64,000 bases of DNA from TMED14 sp002167805 (GCA_965655795.1 CBFHHY010000005.1:1-64000), one strand, 5' to 3'. Positions 27,341-36,823 are shown, numbered from the stretch's first letter. Program-made: numbers and translations. The notes: a model not told the origin generated them from the letters alone.

Positions 27341-28241
27341 AAAAAATTATTTCTTTTTTTGTTTTTTCATAAGCTTCCTTCTAAAGCTTAATGCCCAAGA
27401 ATTTGTCGTTGACGTTAAAGTTCAAGCTCCTGGAGTTCAAACCAATGATCGTCAAAGGTTTTCCGATTTAGAAACAGCTCTAAGCAATTTTATAAATCAG
27501 AGATCCTGGACTTCCGTTTCATATGAGCAAAATGAAAAAATTCGTGGTTCAATGGTTTTTACAATTACTGAATATGATGCGAGTTCTGCGAATATGTCAG
27601 GGAATTTACAGTTACAATTTGCTCGACCAGTTTATATGGCGGATTACCAGACACCAACTCTTTTGTTTCAGGATGGGGATTTAACAATTAATTACAGATC
27701 CAATTCTGTTTTGGAATTTAACCTTGGCAGGCACTCCAATAATCTTACTTCGATTGTTGCATTCTATTGTTTTGTTGCTCTTGGATTAGACGCATCTTCT
27801 TTCAGTCCAAATCAAATTTCATACTTCTCTCAGGCTCAAGTAATAGCTGCAAATGCAGCTTCTGCTGGAGCAGGTGGTGGATGGGATCGATTTAAAAATA
27901 ATCTCAATCGATTTTGGTTAATTGAGGATCTGATGAATCCTTCAAATTCAGATTTTTTATCTGTTTGGTATGATTATCACAGGTTAGGGATAGATAAATT
28001 ATACGACCCCAACCAGCAGATGTCAGCAAAAGAATTGATTGCTACATCGCTCAAAAAACTGAAACCAATATATGATAAGCAACCTAATAGCTTTTTACTG
28101 CGATGGTTTTTCGACACAAAATCAAATGAAATAATTCAAATTTTTAGCGACGGTCCGAAATATAATTCAGATGAGATGATTAAAGTTATCCAAATAATGG
28201 ATCCCTCGAATGCATCAAGTTATGAGGGAATTGGTCGATAA
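27333..28241 (+). CDS. DUF4835 family secreted protein
   Basis: A 302-residue protein with a signal peptide (YFFFCFFISFLLKLNAQ) followed by EFVVDVKVQAPGVQTNDRQRFSDLETALSNFINQRSW and MVFTITEYDASSANMSGNLQLQFARPVY. These are the features of DUF4835, a family nearly confined to Bacteroidota and located between coaBC and recN, as here. Function is unknown; co-occurrence with BamD and cell-envelope genes suggests an outer-membrane or periplasmic role. I chose the ATG at 27333, which overlaps the coaBC stop by 8 bp, over a TTG-initiated longer frame. Confidence 0.88.
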   Translation: MRKKNYFFFCFFISFLLKLNAQEFVVDVKVQAPGVQTNDRQRFSDLETALSNFINQRSWTSVSYEQNEKIRGSMVFTITEYDASSANMSGNLQLQFARPVYMADYQTPTLLFQDGDLTINYRSNSVLEFNLGRHSNNLTSIVAFYCFVALGLDASSFSPNQISYFSQAQVIAANAASAGAGGGWDRFKNNLNRFWLIEDLMNPSNSDFLSVWYDYHRLGIDKLYDPNQQMSAKELIATSLKKLKPIYDKQPNSFLLRWFFDTKSNEIIQIFSDGPKYNSDEMIKVIQIMDPSNASSYEGIGR

Positions 28242-28265
28242 GAAATTTTGAAAATATAGTCTCCG

Positions 28266-29915
28266 ATGTTAAATGGTCTTTATATAAAAAACTTCGCTCT
28301 GATCAATAGCTTAGATCAGAGAATAGAGCAAGGATTTACTGTATTGACAGGAGAGACTGGAGCCGGTAAATCAATTCTTTTAGGTGCGTTACAACTAGCT
28401 TTGGGAGGGCGGGCTGATCTTAAAAACCTGACATTAGATGGTAAAAAATGTATTGTTGAAGCAGAATTTATTTTAGACCCTAAAAAATGGAAGGTTTTTT
28501 TTGAAAAGAATGATTGGGATTTCTCGGAAAGTACAACCCTGCGAAGAGAAATTGTACCCAACGGAAAGTCTAGAGCATTCATAAATGATAGTCCAGTAAA
28601 ACTAGAGGGATTAAGATGTTTATCAGAGATGCTTATTGATGTACATAGCCAAAGGGATTCTTTTTTTCTTAAAAACCCACAATTTATTATTGACTTTTTG
28701 GATAGTTTCGGAGATCTACATGCACAAAGAGACAACTATGAGACCACCTATAATAAGTTAAATAAGATTAAGTCCAAATTAAATAATTTAAATACGTTAA
28801 ACGGGGAGAATATTGATCTTGATTATCTAAAATTCGTCTTGGATGAATTAAAATCAGCAAATTTAAAATTGAGTGAGGAGAATGACTTAACAAACGAATT
28901 AGAGATACTGTCTAGCTCCGAAGAAATTCAATTGCTATTTGATGAAATAAGATTCATGTCGGAAAATGAAAACGGATTGGATAATAATCTATCGAGATGG
29001 ATGGGGTGTTTCGATAAATTAAAACAAAAGTCAAATATTTTTTCTTCTATCAGAAATGAAGCTTCGTCGGTTCAAGATATGTATCAGACGATAATGTATA
29101 ATCTAGAAAGTTGGACGGAAAAAATAGATGCAAATCCCAACAGGTTAAAAGAAGTAGAGGAGAGGTTAGCTTTTATCGAGCAATTAAAATTAAAGCATCG
29201 TGCTTCATCAGTTGAGGGTCTTTTGAATTTAGAATCCCTTTGGCAAGATCAAATTGAAGAAATTGAAAACAAAAGCAGAGATGTTAAAAATTTTCAGCAA
29301 GAGCTTTTGAAGCTTGAAAAAGAAGTCTTACATACTGCTGAATTACTCCATCAAAAAAGATCTAAATTATTTTCAAGCATCGAAAAGAATGTTATCGATT
29401 CCTTAGGTAACTTAAATATGAAAGGAACAAAATTTATCATACGGACCTCAAAATTATCTTCTCCTGCTATTTATGGAAACTATAAATATTCTATTGATTT
29501 TTCAGCGAACTCAGGTCAATCTTTGATGCCTGTAGAAAAAGTAGCCAGTGGCGGTGAACGAAACCGATTATTTTTAGTTTTAAAAAGTTTATTTGCTAAA
29601 GGAGTTGGCTTAGAAACTATAATTTTTGATGAAATCGATAGTGGTGTATCGGGAGAAACAGCGGCAAAGATGGCAGAAATGTTTAGCGATATTGGGAAAC
29701 ACTCTCAAGTCATTGCGATAACTCATTTACCTCAGGTTGCAGCTGCAGGGAGTTATCATTGGAAGGTCCAAAAAAACATAGAAGAGGGCAGGACAAGTAC
29801 ACAGCTGAAAAATTTAGACTTTGATGAAAGGCAGGAGGAAATCGCTAGATTATTGACTGGTGAAAAAGTTTCCGAGGCTGCTATGGCTCAAGCTAAGTTT
29901 CTTTTGGAAAATTAA
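28266..29915 (+). CDS. recN: DNA repair protein RecN
   Basis: A 549-residue SMC-like ATPase of double-strand-break repair. The N-terminus has LYIKNFALINSLDQ and Walker A TGETGAGKSILLGALQLALGGRAD. Coiled coils follow (about 150-370), rich in Glu, Lys and Leu. The C-terminal lobe has VASGGERNRLFLVLKSL (signature) and IIFDEIDSGVSGETAAKMAEM (Walker B), then ITHLPQVAAAGSYHWKVQK. Length equals the family norm. It closes the coaBC operon. Confidence 0.96.
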   Translation: MLNGLYIKNFALINSLDQRIEQGFTVLTGETGAGKSILLGALQLALGGRADLKNLTLDGKKCIVEAEFILDPKKWKVFFEKNDWDFSESTTLRREIVPNGKSRAFINDSPVKLEGLRCLSEMLIDVHSQRDSFFLKNPQFIIDFLDSFGDLHAQRDNYETTYNKLNKIKSKLNNLNTLNGENIDLDYLKFVLDELKSANLKLSEENDLTNELEILSSSEEIQLLFDEIRFMSENENGLDNNLSRWMGCFDKLKQKSNIFSSIRNEASSVQDMYQTIMYNLESWTEKIDANPNRLKEVEERLAFIEQLKLKHRASSVEGLLNLESLWQDQIEEIENKSRDVKNFQQELLKLEKEVLHTAELLHQKRSKLFSSIEKNVIDSLGNLNMKGTKFIIRTSKLSSPAIYGNYKYSIDFSANSGQSLMPVEKVASGGERNRLFLVLKSLFAKGVGLETIIFDEIDSGVSGETAAKMAEMFSDIGKHSQVIAITHLPQVAAAGSYHWKVQKNIEEGRTSTQLKNLDFDERQEEIARLLTGEKVSEAAMAQAKFLLEN

Positions 29916-29944
29916 ACGAACTTTGTAATTATAACAATGAAAAT

Positions 29945-30760
29945 ATGAATACTTTATTAAAGGGGAAAAAAGGGATCATTTTTGGCGCTTTAAACAGTGA
30001 GTCTATCGCCTGGAAAGTTGCCGAGCAGTGTCATTCTTCAGGTGCGCAAATTGTTTTGACGAATGCTCCAATGGCAATGAGGCTTGGAGAAATTAATTCC
30101 TTATCAGATGCCATCAAGGCTCCAGTAATCCCCGCGGATGCAACAAGTCTTGACGAATTACAAAATTTGATAGAGAAATCGATGGAGCACTTTAACGGGA
30201 AAATTGATTTCATTTTACACAGTATTGGAATGTCTGTAAATGTTAGAAAAAATCGACCTTACACTGACTTGAATTATGAATTCCTAACTAAAGGGTGGGA
30301 TGTTTCTGCTGTTAGTTTTCATAAATTATTACAAACAGCGTATAAAATGGATGCTATCAATGAATGGGGATCTGTCCTAGGATTAACTTACATGGCCGCT
30401 CAAAGAACATTTCCGGATTATAATGATATGGCAGAGAATAAATCCTATCTAGAATCTATTGCAAGAAGCTTTGGGTATCATTTTGGGATAAAGAATAAAG
30501 TTAGGGTAAATACCATTTCTCAATCTCCTACTGTAACTACTGCTGGTAGTGGGGTAAAGGGCTTTATGAGTTTCTTAAATTTTGCAGAGAAAATGAGTCC
30601 ATTGGGTAATGCTACTGCCGAAGACTGTGCTAATTATTGTGTTACATTATTTTCTGATCTCACGAAGCGAGTGACAATGCAGAACCTATATAATGACGGT
30701 GGATTTAGCATGACGGGGGTGAGCCAAAATGTTCTTGATCAATTTATGGATGGGGAATAA
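29945..30760 (+). CDS. fabI: Enoyl-ACP reductase FabI
   Basis: A 271-residue short-chain dehydrogenase that performs the last reduction of fatty-acid elongation. The NAD-binding start is LKGKKGIIFGALNSESIAWKVAEQC, of the FabI-specific GxxxxxSIAW kind. ILHSIGMSV is in the middle, and the catalytic YxxxxxxK is YNDMAENKSYLESIARSFG preceded by LGLTYMAAQRTFPD. The C-terminal GGFSMTGV fits the family. It lies 29 bp after recN and ends 4 bp before the convergent prfC stop. Confidence 0.92.
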   Translation: MNTLLKGKKGIIFGALNSESIAWKVAEQCHSSGAQIVLTNAPMAMRLGEINSLSDAIKAPVIPADATSLDELQNLIEKSMEHFNGKIDFILHSIGMSVNVRKNRPYTDLNYEFLTKGWDVSAVSFHKLLQTAYKMDAINEWGSVLGLTYMAAQRTFPDYNDMAENKSYLESIARSFGYHFGIKNKVRVNTISQSPTVTTAGSGVKGFMSFLNFAEKMSPLGNATAEDCANYCVTLFSDLTKRVTMQNLYNDGGFSMTGVSQNVLDQFMDGE

Positions 30761-30764
30761 GCTT

Positions 30765-32345
30765 TTAGAATTCTGATTTTTCATGAAACCTAAGTTTGTT
30801 AAACTTTTCCTTGGACATTTGAAGAGTAAATAAAGAATCGGCAAAGAAAACAACTCTATCAAATTTGTCCCTAGCGATATATCTCGACTTGTATTTTACA
30901 AATTCCTCAAATTGTTGGGAGTCCTCGGATTCTATCCAAAGAGCTTTGTGTGCAGAAAAATTTTCATAACTACACTTTGCTCCATATTCATTCTCCAATC
31001 GATATTGAATAACTTCATATTGAAGAGCTCCGACAGTTCCAATGATTTTCCGACCATTTGATTCCAATACAAATAATTGGGCAACTCCTTCATCCATAAG
31101 TTGATCTATGCCCTTCGTTAGCTGTTTTGATTTTAATGGGTCAGCATTATTAATAAATCTGAAATGTTCTGGCGAAAAACTTGGTATACCTTTAAAATGA
31201 AGATCTTCTCCTGATGTTAGGCTATCTCCAATTCTAAAATTACCTGTATCGGGGAGGCCAACAATATCACCGGAAACAGCAGAATCTACTATAGAGCGTT
31301 TACTAGCGAGAAAAGTTAATGGGCTTGAAAATTTCAATAGTTTTTTTTCTCGTACGTGATAGTAGTTTTTGTTTCTTTTAAACTCTCCAGATACAATTTT
31401 AACGAAAGCGATTCTTGATCTGTGATTGGGGTCAATATTAGCATGTATTTTGAAAATAAAACCGCTAAAATCATTTTCATTTGGATAAATTAACCTCTCT
31501 GACGCTAATTTTGGTTGAGGAGGGGGAGCAATATCTACAAAACAATCTAGCAATTCTTTTACTCCAAAATTATTTAATGCAGATCCAAAAAAAACAGGAC
31601 ATATTTCTGCTTCGAGGTAATTTCTCTTATTAAAGGGTGGATATACCCCTTTGATCAATTCGACTTCATTCCTTAGTGTTTTTGCTGCGGTGTTTCCAAT
31701 TTTTAGATCAAGTTCAGGATTATCAATGTCATCAATTGAAATTGACTTCGCGACTTTTTGTTTTTCTTTTTGTTCGTACAAAAGAAGGCTCGAGTCCCAT
31801 AAGTTGTAGACTCCTTGGAACTCTGCTCCGATGCCAACAGGCCAGGAAAGAGGACATAATTTTAAATTCAGTTTAGATTCAATTTCATCGAGTAAATCGA
31901 AACCATCTTTTCCTTCTCTGTCTAGTTTGTTGATAAAAACCATAATTGGAGTTTTTCTCATTCGACAAACCTTGACTAGTTTTTCTGTTTGTGTTTCTAC
32001 TCCCTTAGCTACATCCACCACAACTATTGCTGAATCCACTGCAGTTAGGGTTCTAAATGTATCCTCTGCAAAATCTTGGTGTCCAGGAGTATCTAGTATA
32101 TTTATATGACGGTTTTTGTATTCAAACGCCATCACTGAAGTTGCTACTGAAATCCCCCTTTGCTTTTCAATCTCCATAAAATCAGAAGTGGCTGATTTTT
32201 TGATTTTATTACTCTTGACCGCGCCAGCTTCTTGAATAGCTCCGCCAAAAAGAAGAAGCTTTTCTGTAAGAGTTGTTTTTCCAGCATCCGGGTGAGAGAC
32301 TATTCCAAAAGTTCTTCGTCGGAGGATTTCATCGGATATTTTCAC
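30765..32345 (-). CDS. prfC: Peptide chain release factor 3
   Basis: A 526-residue GTPase that recycles release factors 1 and 2. The G1 motif is FGIVSHPDAGKTTLTEKLLLFGGAIQEAGAVK, followed by RGISVATSVMAF, DTPGHQDFAEDTFRTLTAVD (G3) and NKLDREG (G4). The C-terminal RF3 domain ends VGALQYEVIQYRLENEYG. I placed the start at a GTG (32343-32345) because it gives the family N-terminus (V/M)KISDEILRRRTFG and the usual RF3 length. A longer ATG frame begins at 32390 and adds 15 residues not seen in relatives. It is divergent from the MerR-type regulator. Confidence 0.92.
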   Translation of the reverse strand: MKISDEILRRRTFGIVSHPDAGKTTLTEKLLLFGGAIQEAGAVKSNKIKKSATSDFMEIEKQRGISVATSVMAFEYKNRHINILDTPGHQDFAEDTFRTLTAVDSAIVVVDVAKGVETQTEKLVKVCRMRKTPIMVFINKLDREGKDGFDLLDEIESKLNLKLCPLSWPVGIGAEFQGVYNLWDSSLLLYEQKEKQKVAKSISIDDIDNPELDLKIGNTAAKTLRNEVELIKGVYPPFNKRNYLEAEICPVFFGSALNNFGVKELLDCFVDIAPPPQPKLASERLIYPNENDFSGFIFKIHANIDPNHRSRIAFVKIVSGEFKRNKNYYHVREKKLLKFSSPLTFLASKRSIVDSAVSGDIVGLPDTGNFRIGDSLTSGEDLHFKGIPSFSPEHFRFINNADPLKSKQLTKGIDQLMDEGVAQLFVLESNGRKIIGTVGALQYEVIQYRLENEYGAKCSYENFSAHKALWIESEDSQQFEEFVKYKSRYIARDKFDRVVFFADSLFTLQMSKEKFNKLRFHEKSEF

Positions 32346-32416
32346 AGAGAAATTATTTGTTGCAAATGTAAGTCCTTGAGTCCTGAACAAATTGATAATT
32401 CTGCTGTTTTAAAATT

Positions 32417-33316
32417 GTGAAAACGAATTACAGCATTAAAGATCTCGAACACCTAACTGGTATTAAAGCCCATACACTGAGAATTTGGGAGCAACGGTAT
32501 TCGATCATTGTCCCGAAAAGAACAAAAACCAATATTCGCCTCTATTCGGATGACGACTTAAAAAAACTTTTAAATGTTTCTGCTCTAGTAAATAAAGGCT
32601 GGAGGATAAGTAATGTCGCCAAGTTGACCGATGAAGGAATGAATAATTCGGTTCAAAACCTTGCAAATGAATCAAATCATTTCCCTTCTCAGATCGCCCG
32701 ACTTATTCGGGCAACCATTGACCTAGATGAACCTTTATTTTCCTTGATACTTCAAGAAAGCATAGACAATGTTGGAGAACTTCAAACATTTTCGAAAGTC
32801 GTAGGAGGTTTTATACATCAAATTGGAGTTTTATGGCAAACAGATGTAATTGGGGTAGCGCACGAACACTTTGCTAGTAATTTGATAAAGCAAAAATTAT
32901 ATACAGCTTTAGATAAAATTCCAGCAAAAGTTTCAACCGAAAAAAACCCAGGTTTTTTGGTTTATTTACCAGAACGAGAAATGCATGAAATTGGTCTACT
33001 CTATATTCACTTTATTCTTAAGTCCCTTAAGCAGCCAGTGGTTTATTTAGGTCAGTCTGTTCCCTTAGATTTTTTGAAACCATTATTGTTCGAAAATAAG
33101 AAGTGGAAGGGTATTGTCTCTATCTGGACGACAAGCCCGGATAATAGTAACCGAGATTTCTATTGGCATCAATTATCAAGTGAATCCAAAAACATCCCTA
33201 TATATCTTTCAGGAATTGCAACACACAATTGGGAACCCCGTGTGAATAAAAGTCAAATTAATATAGCTTCTGATGTTAGAGTTTTGAGTGAGATACTCAA
33301 GAAGTCATTACATTAA
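32417..33316 (+). CDS. MerR-family regulator with B12-binding domain, CarH/LitR-like
   Basis: A 299-residue regulator. The N-terminal helix-turn-helix is YSIKDLEHLTGIKAHTLRIWEQRY, of the MerR type. The C-terminal half is a cobalamin-binding domain: the helical-bundle motif W-x9-EH is W140-QTDVIGVAH-E150-H151, and the lower-ligand motif ExHxxG is E188-M-H190-E-I-G193. In CarH and LitR the adenosylcobalamin-bound form represses carotenoid genes in the dark and light releases it. The gene starts with GTG, 71 bp from the chosen prfC start, and lies just upstream of an ECF sigma and carotenoid operon, so it is the likely light switch of that cluster. The residue after Trp is Gln rather than the His of the CarH light adduct. 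Confidence 0.87.
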   Translation: MKTNYSIKDLEHLTGIKAHTLRIWEQRYSIIVPKRTKTNIRLYSDDDLKKLLNVSALVNKGWRISNVAKLTDEGMNNSVQNLANESNHFPSQIARLIRATIDLDEPLFSLILQESIDNVGELQTFSKVVGGFIHQIGVLWQTDVIGVAHEHFASNLIKQKLYTALDKIPAKVSTEKNPGFLVYLPEREMHEIGLLYIHFILKSLKQPVVYLGQSVPLDFLKPLLFENKKWKGIVSIWTTSPDNSNRDFYWHQLSSESKNIPIYLSGIATHNWEPRVNKSQINIASDVRVLSEILKKSLH

Positions 33317-33373
33317 TTTTCAGTAAGTTAGTTTTTATTTGTTTAAATTTTATGATAAATTTTTAGACAAAAT

Positions 33374-33406
33374 TCTTGTTTTGGCATTCTTTTTGTTTAA
33401 TCTTTG
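33374..33406 (+). promoter_or_regulatory. Candidate promoter of the ECF sigma - carotenoid operon
   Basis: A TTCTTG at about 33373-33378 is followed after 19 bases by TAATCTTTG (33398-33406). This resembles the Bacteroidota TTTG-N19-21-TAnnTTTG promoter with one extra base in the -7 element. It lies in the 120-bp gap between the MerR gene and the sigma factor, the obvious place for control by the MerR regulator. No convincing operator palindrome is visible by eye. Confidence 0.35.
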
Positions 33407-33436
33407 AATATTAACTTTAAACAAAATTCAAAGCCC

Positions 33437-33943
33437 ATGTTTTCTAATTCTTTTGGCATACAAATACAGGAACATCAATCCTTCCTCAGATCTTTAGCTC
33501 TTAGACTAACGCATCACGCAGAAGATGCGGAGGACTTAATACAGGAAACTTTTTTAAAGGCGCTAAAAAATGAAAGCAAATTTAAAGAAGGGACAAACCT
33601 TAGAGGTTGGCTGTATACTATCTTGAGAAATACTTTCATAAACAATTACAGAAAGAGAAAAAATCAAAAGACTTTCAGTGATGATACCGAAAACCAATTT
33701 ATTATGAATTCGATAACTTCAAACAGAGATTCTGAAGCCGACTCCACTATGAATCTAAATACCATACTGAAAAATATAGAGTCAATTGAAAAGTCATACC
33801 TGGATGCCTTTATGATGCACTTTGATGGATTTAAGTATGATGAAATTGCAACTCAAATGGATATCCCATTGGGGACAGTTAAAAGCCGTATCTTTCTTGC
33901 TCGAAAAAAAATGGTTGAGCAGTTGAAAGAAATCGATTATTGA
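33437..33943 (+). CDS. ECF-type RNA polymerase sigma factor (LitS/CarQ-like position)
   Basis: A 168-residue ECF sigma factor. Region 2 reads LRLTHHAEDAEDLIQETFLKALKNESKFKEGTNLRGWLYTILRNTFINNYRKRK. Region 4 is SIEKSYLDAFMMHFDGFKYDEIATQMDIPLGTVKSRIFLARKKMVEQL. There is no anti-sigma gene beside it. By position it corresponds to LitS of Streptomyces or CarQ of Myxococcus, a light-induced sigma driving carotenoid genes; control by the upstream B12-binding regulator is inference. The ATG at 33437 was chosen over an upstream TTG frame. Only 19 bp separate it from crtI. Confidence 0.88.
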   Translation: MFSNSFGIQIQEHQSFLRSLALRLTHHAEDAEDLIQETFLKALKNESKFKEGTNLRGWLYTILRNTFINNYRKRKNQKTFSDDTENQFIMNSITSNRDSEADSTMNLNTILKNIESIEKSYLDAFMMHFDGFKYDEIATQMDIPLGTVKSRIFLARKKMVEQLKEIDY

Positions 33944-33962
33944 TACTATACATTAGGCATTT

Positions 33963-35429
33963 ATGAAAGTAATCGTTATTGGAGCGGGCTTTTCTGGCCT
34001 GAGCACTGCAACATACTTGGCTCAAGCTGGTTATGATGTCGAAATCATAGAAAAACACACTCAGCCAGGCGGTAGAGGACGTCAGCTCAAAAGGTCTGGT
34101 TTTACTTTTGATATGGGGCCTTCTTGGTATTGGATGCCCGATGTTTTTGAGAAGTATTTTGCCGATTTTGATAAAAAACCAGAAGATTACTATAAGCTTT
34201 TACGCCTGGACCCTTCATACAGTGTATTCTTTGAGAATGATCTTCTCGAAATACCAGCAGATATGAATGGTTTAGAAGCTCTTTTTGAAAAGCTTGAACC
34301 TGGGTCCTCTATTCGCTTAAAAAAGTTTCTGAATGATGCGGCTTACAAGTACAAGGTGGGTATTGAAAAGTTTGTTCATAAACCTTCGCTTAGCGTTTTT
34401 GAATTTGCTGACTTAAGAATTCTTAAAGGACTTCTCAAGTTAGACTTGTTAAATAATATTCGATCAAGTGTAAAAAAAGTTGTGTCAAACCCTCAACTTC
34501 AATCTTTGTTGGAATTTCCTGTACTATTTCTTGGCGCAACACCTAGTAATACGCCGGCACTATATTCTTTAATGAATCATGCTGACATGTCATTAGGAAC
34601 ATGGTATCCTCAAGGTGGAATGTTTTCAGTTGTTCAGGGGTTTTACAAACTGGCATTAGAAAAAGGAGTTAAATTTCATTTTGATTCGGAGGTTACAGGA
34701 TTTGAATATGATAACAACCAAGTCGTTGGGGTTCAGACATTGAAAAAAAATTTTGTTTGTGATGCTGTGGTTGCGTCAGCCGACTATGCCCATGTAGAAC
34801 AAAATCTTTTAGACCCTAAATATCGAAGATATTCCCCAAAATATTGGGATAAACGAAAATTAGCTCCTTCCTGTTTCCTTTATTTCGTGGGACTTAGTAA
34901 GCCTATTCCAGGCGTCGAACATCATTCTCTTTTTTTTGATGCTTCATTTGATGATCATGCAGATGCCCTCTACAAAAATATTAGATGGCCAGAAAAGCCT
35001 CTTTTTTATATTTCAGCTTCCTCAAAAACGGATCCTAAATCCGCACCCGTTGGTCAAGAGAGTCTTGTCATTTTAATACCGACTGCTCCGGGCATGGAAG
35101 ATACTGACGAAATTTTGGATCATTATTTTGAATTGGTTTCAGATCGATTAAAAAAGCATACGGGTATGGATATTCGCAAACATATAATCTTTAAAGAGCA
35201 TTACGCATTCCGTGATTTTGTCAAAGATTACAATTCTTTTAAAGGAAATGCCTATGGTTTGGCCAATACATTAGATCAAACTGCTATATTTAAGCCCAGT
35301 CTTAAGGGTAAATTAAAAAATTTCTATTACACAGGGCAACTTACGGTTCCGGGACCGGGAGTTCCGCCATGTATTATAAGCGGTGAGGTTGTTGCCAATG
35401 AAATAAAGATTAATTTTCCCCTTAGATAA
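33963..35429 (+). CDS. crtI: Phytoene desaturase CrtI
   Basis: A 488-residue FAD-dependent carotenoid desaturase. The dinucleotide-binding start VIVIGAGFSGLSTATYLAQAGYDVEIIEKHTQPGGRGRQL is followed by FTFDMGPSWYWMPDVFEKYF. The C-terminal signature TGQLTVPGPGVPPCIISGEVVANEI is characteristic of CrtI. It converts phytoene to lycopene at the membrane. It is followed at 16 bp by crtB, and no lycopene cyclase or hydroxylase gene is in this operon, so the final carotenoid cannot be named. Confidence 0.95.
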   Translation: MKVIVIGAGFSGLSTATYLAQAGYDVEIIEKHTQPGGRGRQLKRSGFTFDMGPSWYWMPDVFEKYFADFDKKPEDYYKLLRLDPSYSVFFENDLLEIPADMNGLEALFEKLEPGSSIRLKKFLNDAAYKYKVGIEKFVHKPSLSVFEFADLRILKGLLKLDLLNNIRSSVKKVVSNPQLQSLLEFPVLFLGATPSNTPALYSLMNHADMSLGTWYPQGGMFSVVQGFYKLALEKGVKFHFDSEVTGFEYDNNQVVGVQTLKKNFVCDAVVASADYAHVEQNLLDPKYRRYSPKYWDKRKLAPSCFLYFVGLSKPIPGVEHHSLFFDASFDDHADALYKNIRWPEKPLFYISASSKTDPKSAPVGQESLVILIPTAPGMEDTDEILDHYFELVSDRLKKHTGMDIRKHIIFKEHYAFRDFVKDYNSFKGNAYGLANTLDQTAIFKPSLKGKLKNFYYTGQLTVPGPGVPPCIISGEVVANEIKINFPLR

Positions 35430-35445
35430 TTTGATTTAGAAGCAA

Positions 35446-36282
35446 ATGATAGAATTATATCATCAATCATCTTCTAGGGTCTCAAAACTTATAACCAGAG
35501 CTTATAGCACATCTTTTTCCTTAGGTATTTTGGGTTTGAAAAAAAAATACCGAAGACCAATTTATAATATCTATGGATTTGTTAGGGTCGCAGATGAAAT
35601 TGTCGATTCTTTTCATGGCTTTGATAAAAGAACTCTTTTAAAAAGATTTTGGAAGGAAACAGAGCTGGCATTAAAGGAGGGCGTAAGTGCAAATCCCGTA
35701 TTACACAGTTTTCAAGAAACAGTCAATGAATACAAAATAGATTCTAACCTTATTGACACTTTTCTGACTTCTATGGAAATGGATTTAGATGATAGAACTT
35801 ATGAGCAAGAGGATTACGAAAAATATATTTTGGGAAGCGCAGAAGTTGTCGGTTTGATGTGTTTAAAGGTATTTGTTGATGGCGATGAGGCATATTACGA
35901 AAAACTTAAGCCTAATGCTATGAAATTGGGTTCTGCATTTCAAAAAATTAATTTTTTAAGAGATATTAGCGCAGATTACAATCTTCTTGGACGCACCTAT
36001 TTCCCAAATATTGATTTCTCTGACTTTAATGATGATGCAAAAAGAGAAATAGAAAAAGACATTGCAATAGACTTTCGAATGGGGTATCAAGGCATTCTTG
36101 ACCTGCCAAAAGGAACGCGATTTGGTGTTTACATTGCTTATATGTATTATTTTTCATTATTTAAAAAAATAATGGGAACGGCATCAGGCTCAATATTTAA
36201 AACGAGAATTAGAATAAAAAATAGTAAAAAATACATGTTGTTTGCAAGTAGTTATATTAGGCACGTTTTTAACTTTCTTTAG
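35446..36282 (+). CDS. crtB: Phytoene synthase CrtB
   Basis: A 278-residue squalene/phytoene synthase-fold enzyme. The first Asp-rich motif is YGFVRVADEIVDSF and the second is KINFLRDISADYNLLGRTYFP, which together bind the magnesium-diphosphate of geranylgeranyl diphosphate. The N-terminal SFSLGILGLKKKYRRPIYNIYGF also fits. It makes phytoene, the substrate of CrtI. It ends one base before the idi start, showing tight coupling within the operon. Confidence 0.94.
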   Translation: MIELYHQSSSRVSKLITRAYSTSFSLGILGLKKKYRRPIYNIYGFVRVADEIVDSFHGFDKRTLLKRFWKETELALKEGVSANPVLHSFQETVNEYKIDSNLIDTFLTSMEMDLDDRTYEQEDYEKYILGSAEVVGLMCLKVFVDGDEAYYEKLKPNAMKLGSAFQKINFLRDISADYNLLGRTYFPNIDFSDFNDDAKREIEKDIAIDFRMGYQGILDLPKGTRFGVYIAYMYYFSLFKKIMGTASGSIFKTRIRIKNSKKYMLFASSYIRHVFNFL

Positions 36283-36283
36283 T

Positions 36284-36823
36284 ATGAAAGAGTTTGTCAT
36301 TTTGGTAGATTCAATGGATACTGCAATAGGGACCATGGAGAAAATGGAAGCTCACAAAAAAGGTTCTCTTCACAGAGCCTTCTCAGTATTCCTATTTAAT
36401 TCACGCGGAGAGACGTTAATGCAGAAAAGAGCATCAACTAAGTATCATAGTCCTTTATTGTGGACAAATTCTTGTTGTTCACATCCTAGATCAGGCGAAA
36501 CTACAATTGAAGCGGCGAGACGTAGAATCGAAGAAGAGTTGGGGGCAAGTCTTTGTATTTCTGATCTTAAAGAAGAGTTTTCTTTCACGTACGAGGCGGA
36601 ATTTGACAATGGTCTTAAAGAGCATGAATTTGACCATGTATTTAGCGCAAAAGCGAATAATTGTAATTTTAATTTAGATAAAAGTGAAGTGGATGATATA
36701 AAATGGATTTCTTTAGAAGAATTGTTTGATGAAGTAAATAAATTCCCGCAAAACTTTACGGAATGGTTTAAAATTATTTTAAAAAACTACCAAAATCATT
36801 TTAGTTATGAAAGCAACAGTTAG
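36284..36823 (+). CDS. idi: Isopentenyl-diphosphate delta-isomerase, type I
   Basis: A 179-residue Nudix-fold isomerase interconverting IPP and DMAPP, which supplies the starter for geranylgeranyl diphosphate. The motifs are HKKGSLHRAFSVFLFNSRGETLMQKRAS and LWTNSCCSHPRSGE, where the catalytic Cys lies in TNSCCSHP, followed by the Nudix-like AARRRIEEELG. The start was placed at the ATG just after the crtB stop. It is the third carotenoid gene in the operon and overlaps the next gene by 17 bp. Confidence 0.95.
   Translation: MKEFVILVDSMDTAIGTMEKMEAHKKGSLHRAFSVFLFNSRGETLMQKRASTKYHSPLLWTNSCCSHPRSGETTIEAARRRIEEELGASLCISDLKEEFSFTYEAEFDNGLKEHEFDHVFSAKANNCNFNLDKSEVDDIKWISLEELFDEVNKFPQNFTEWFKIILKNYQNHFSYESNS

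Noticed and set aside
28316..28735. Long open frame (139 codons) antisense to recN
   Set aside because: It lies fully inside the conserved N-terminal part of recN and its translation is low-complexity with no recognisable domain, as expected of a shadow frame.
36242..36283. Longer start for idi, overlapping crtB
   Set aside because: The added 14 residues are the out-of-frame end of crtB, and the ATG at 36284 directly after the crtB stop gives the normal N-terminus.
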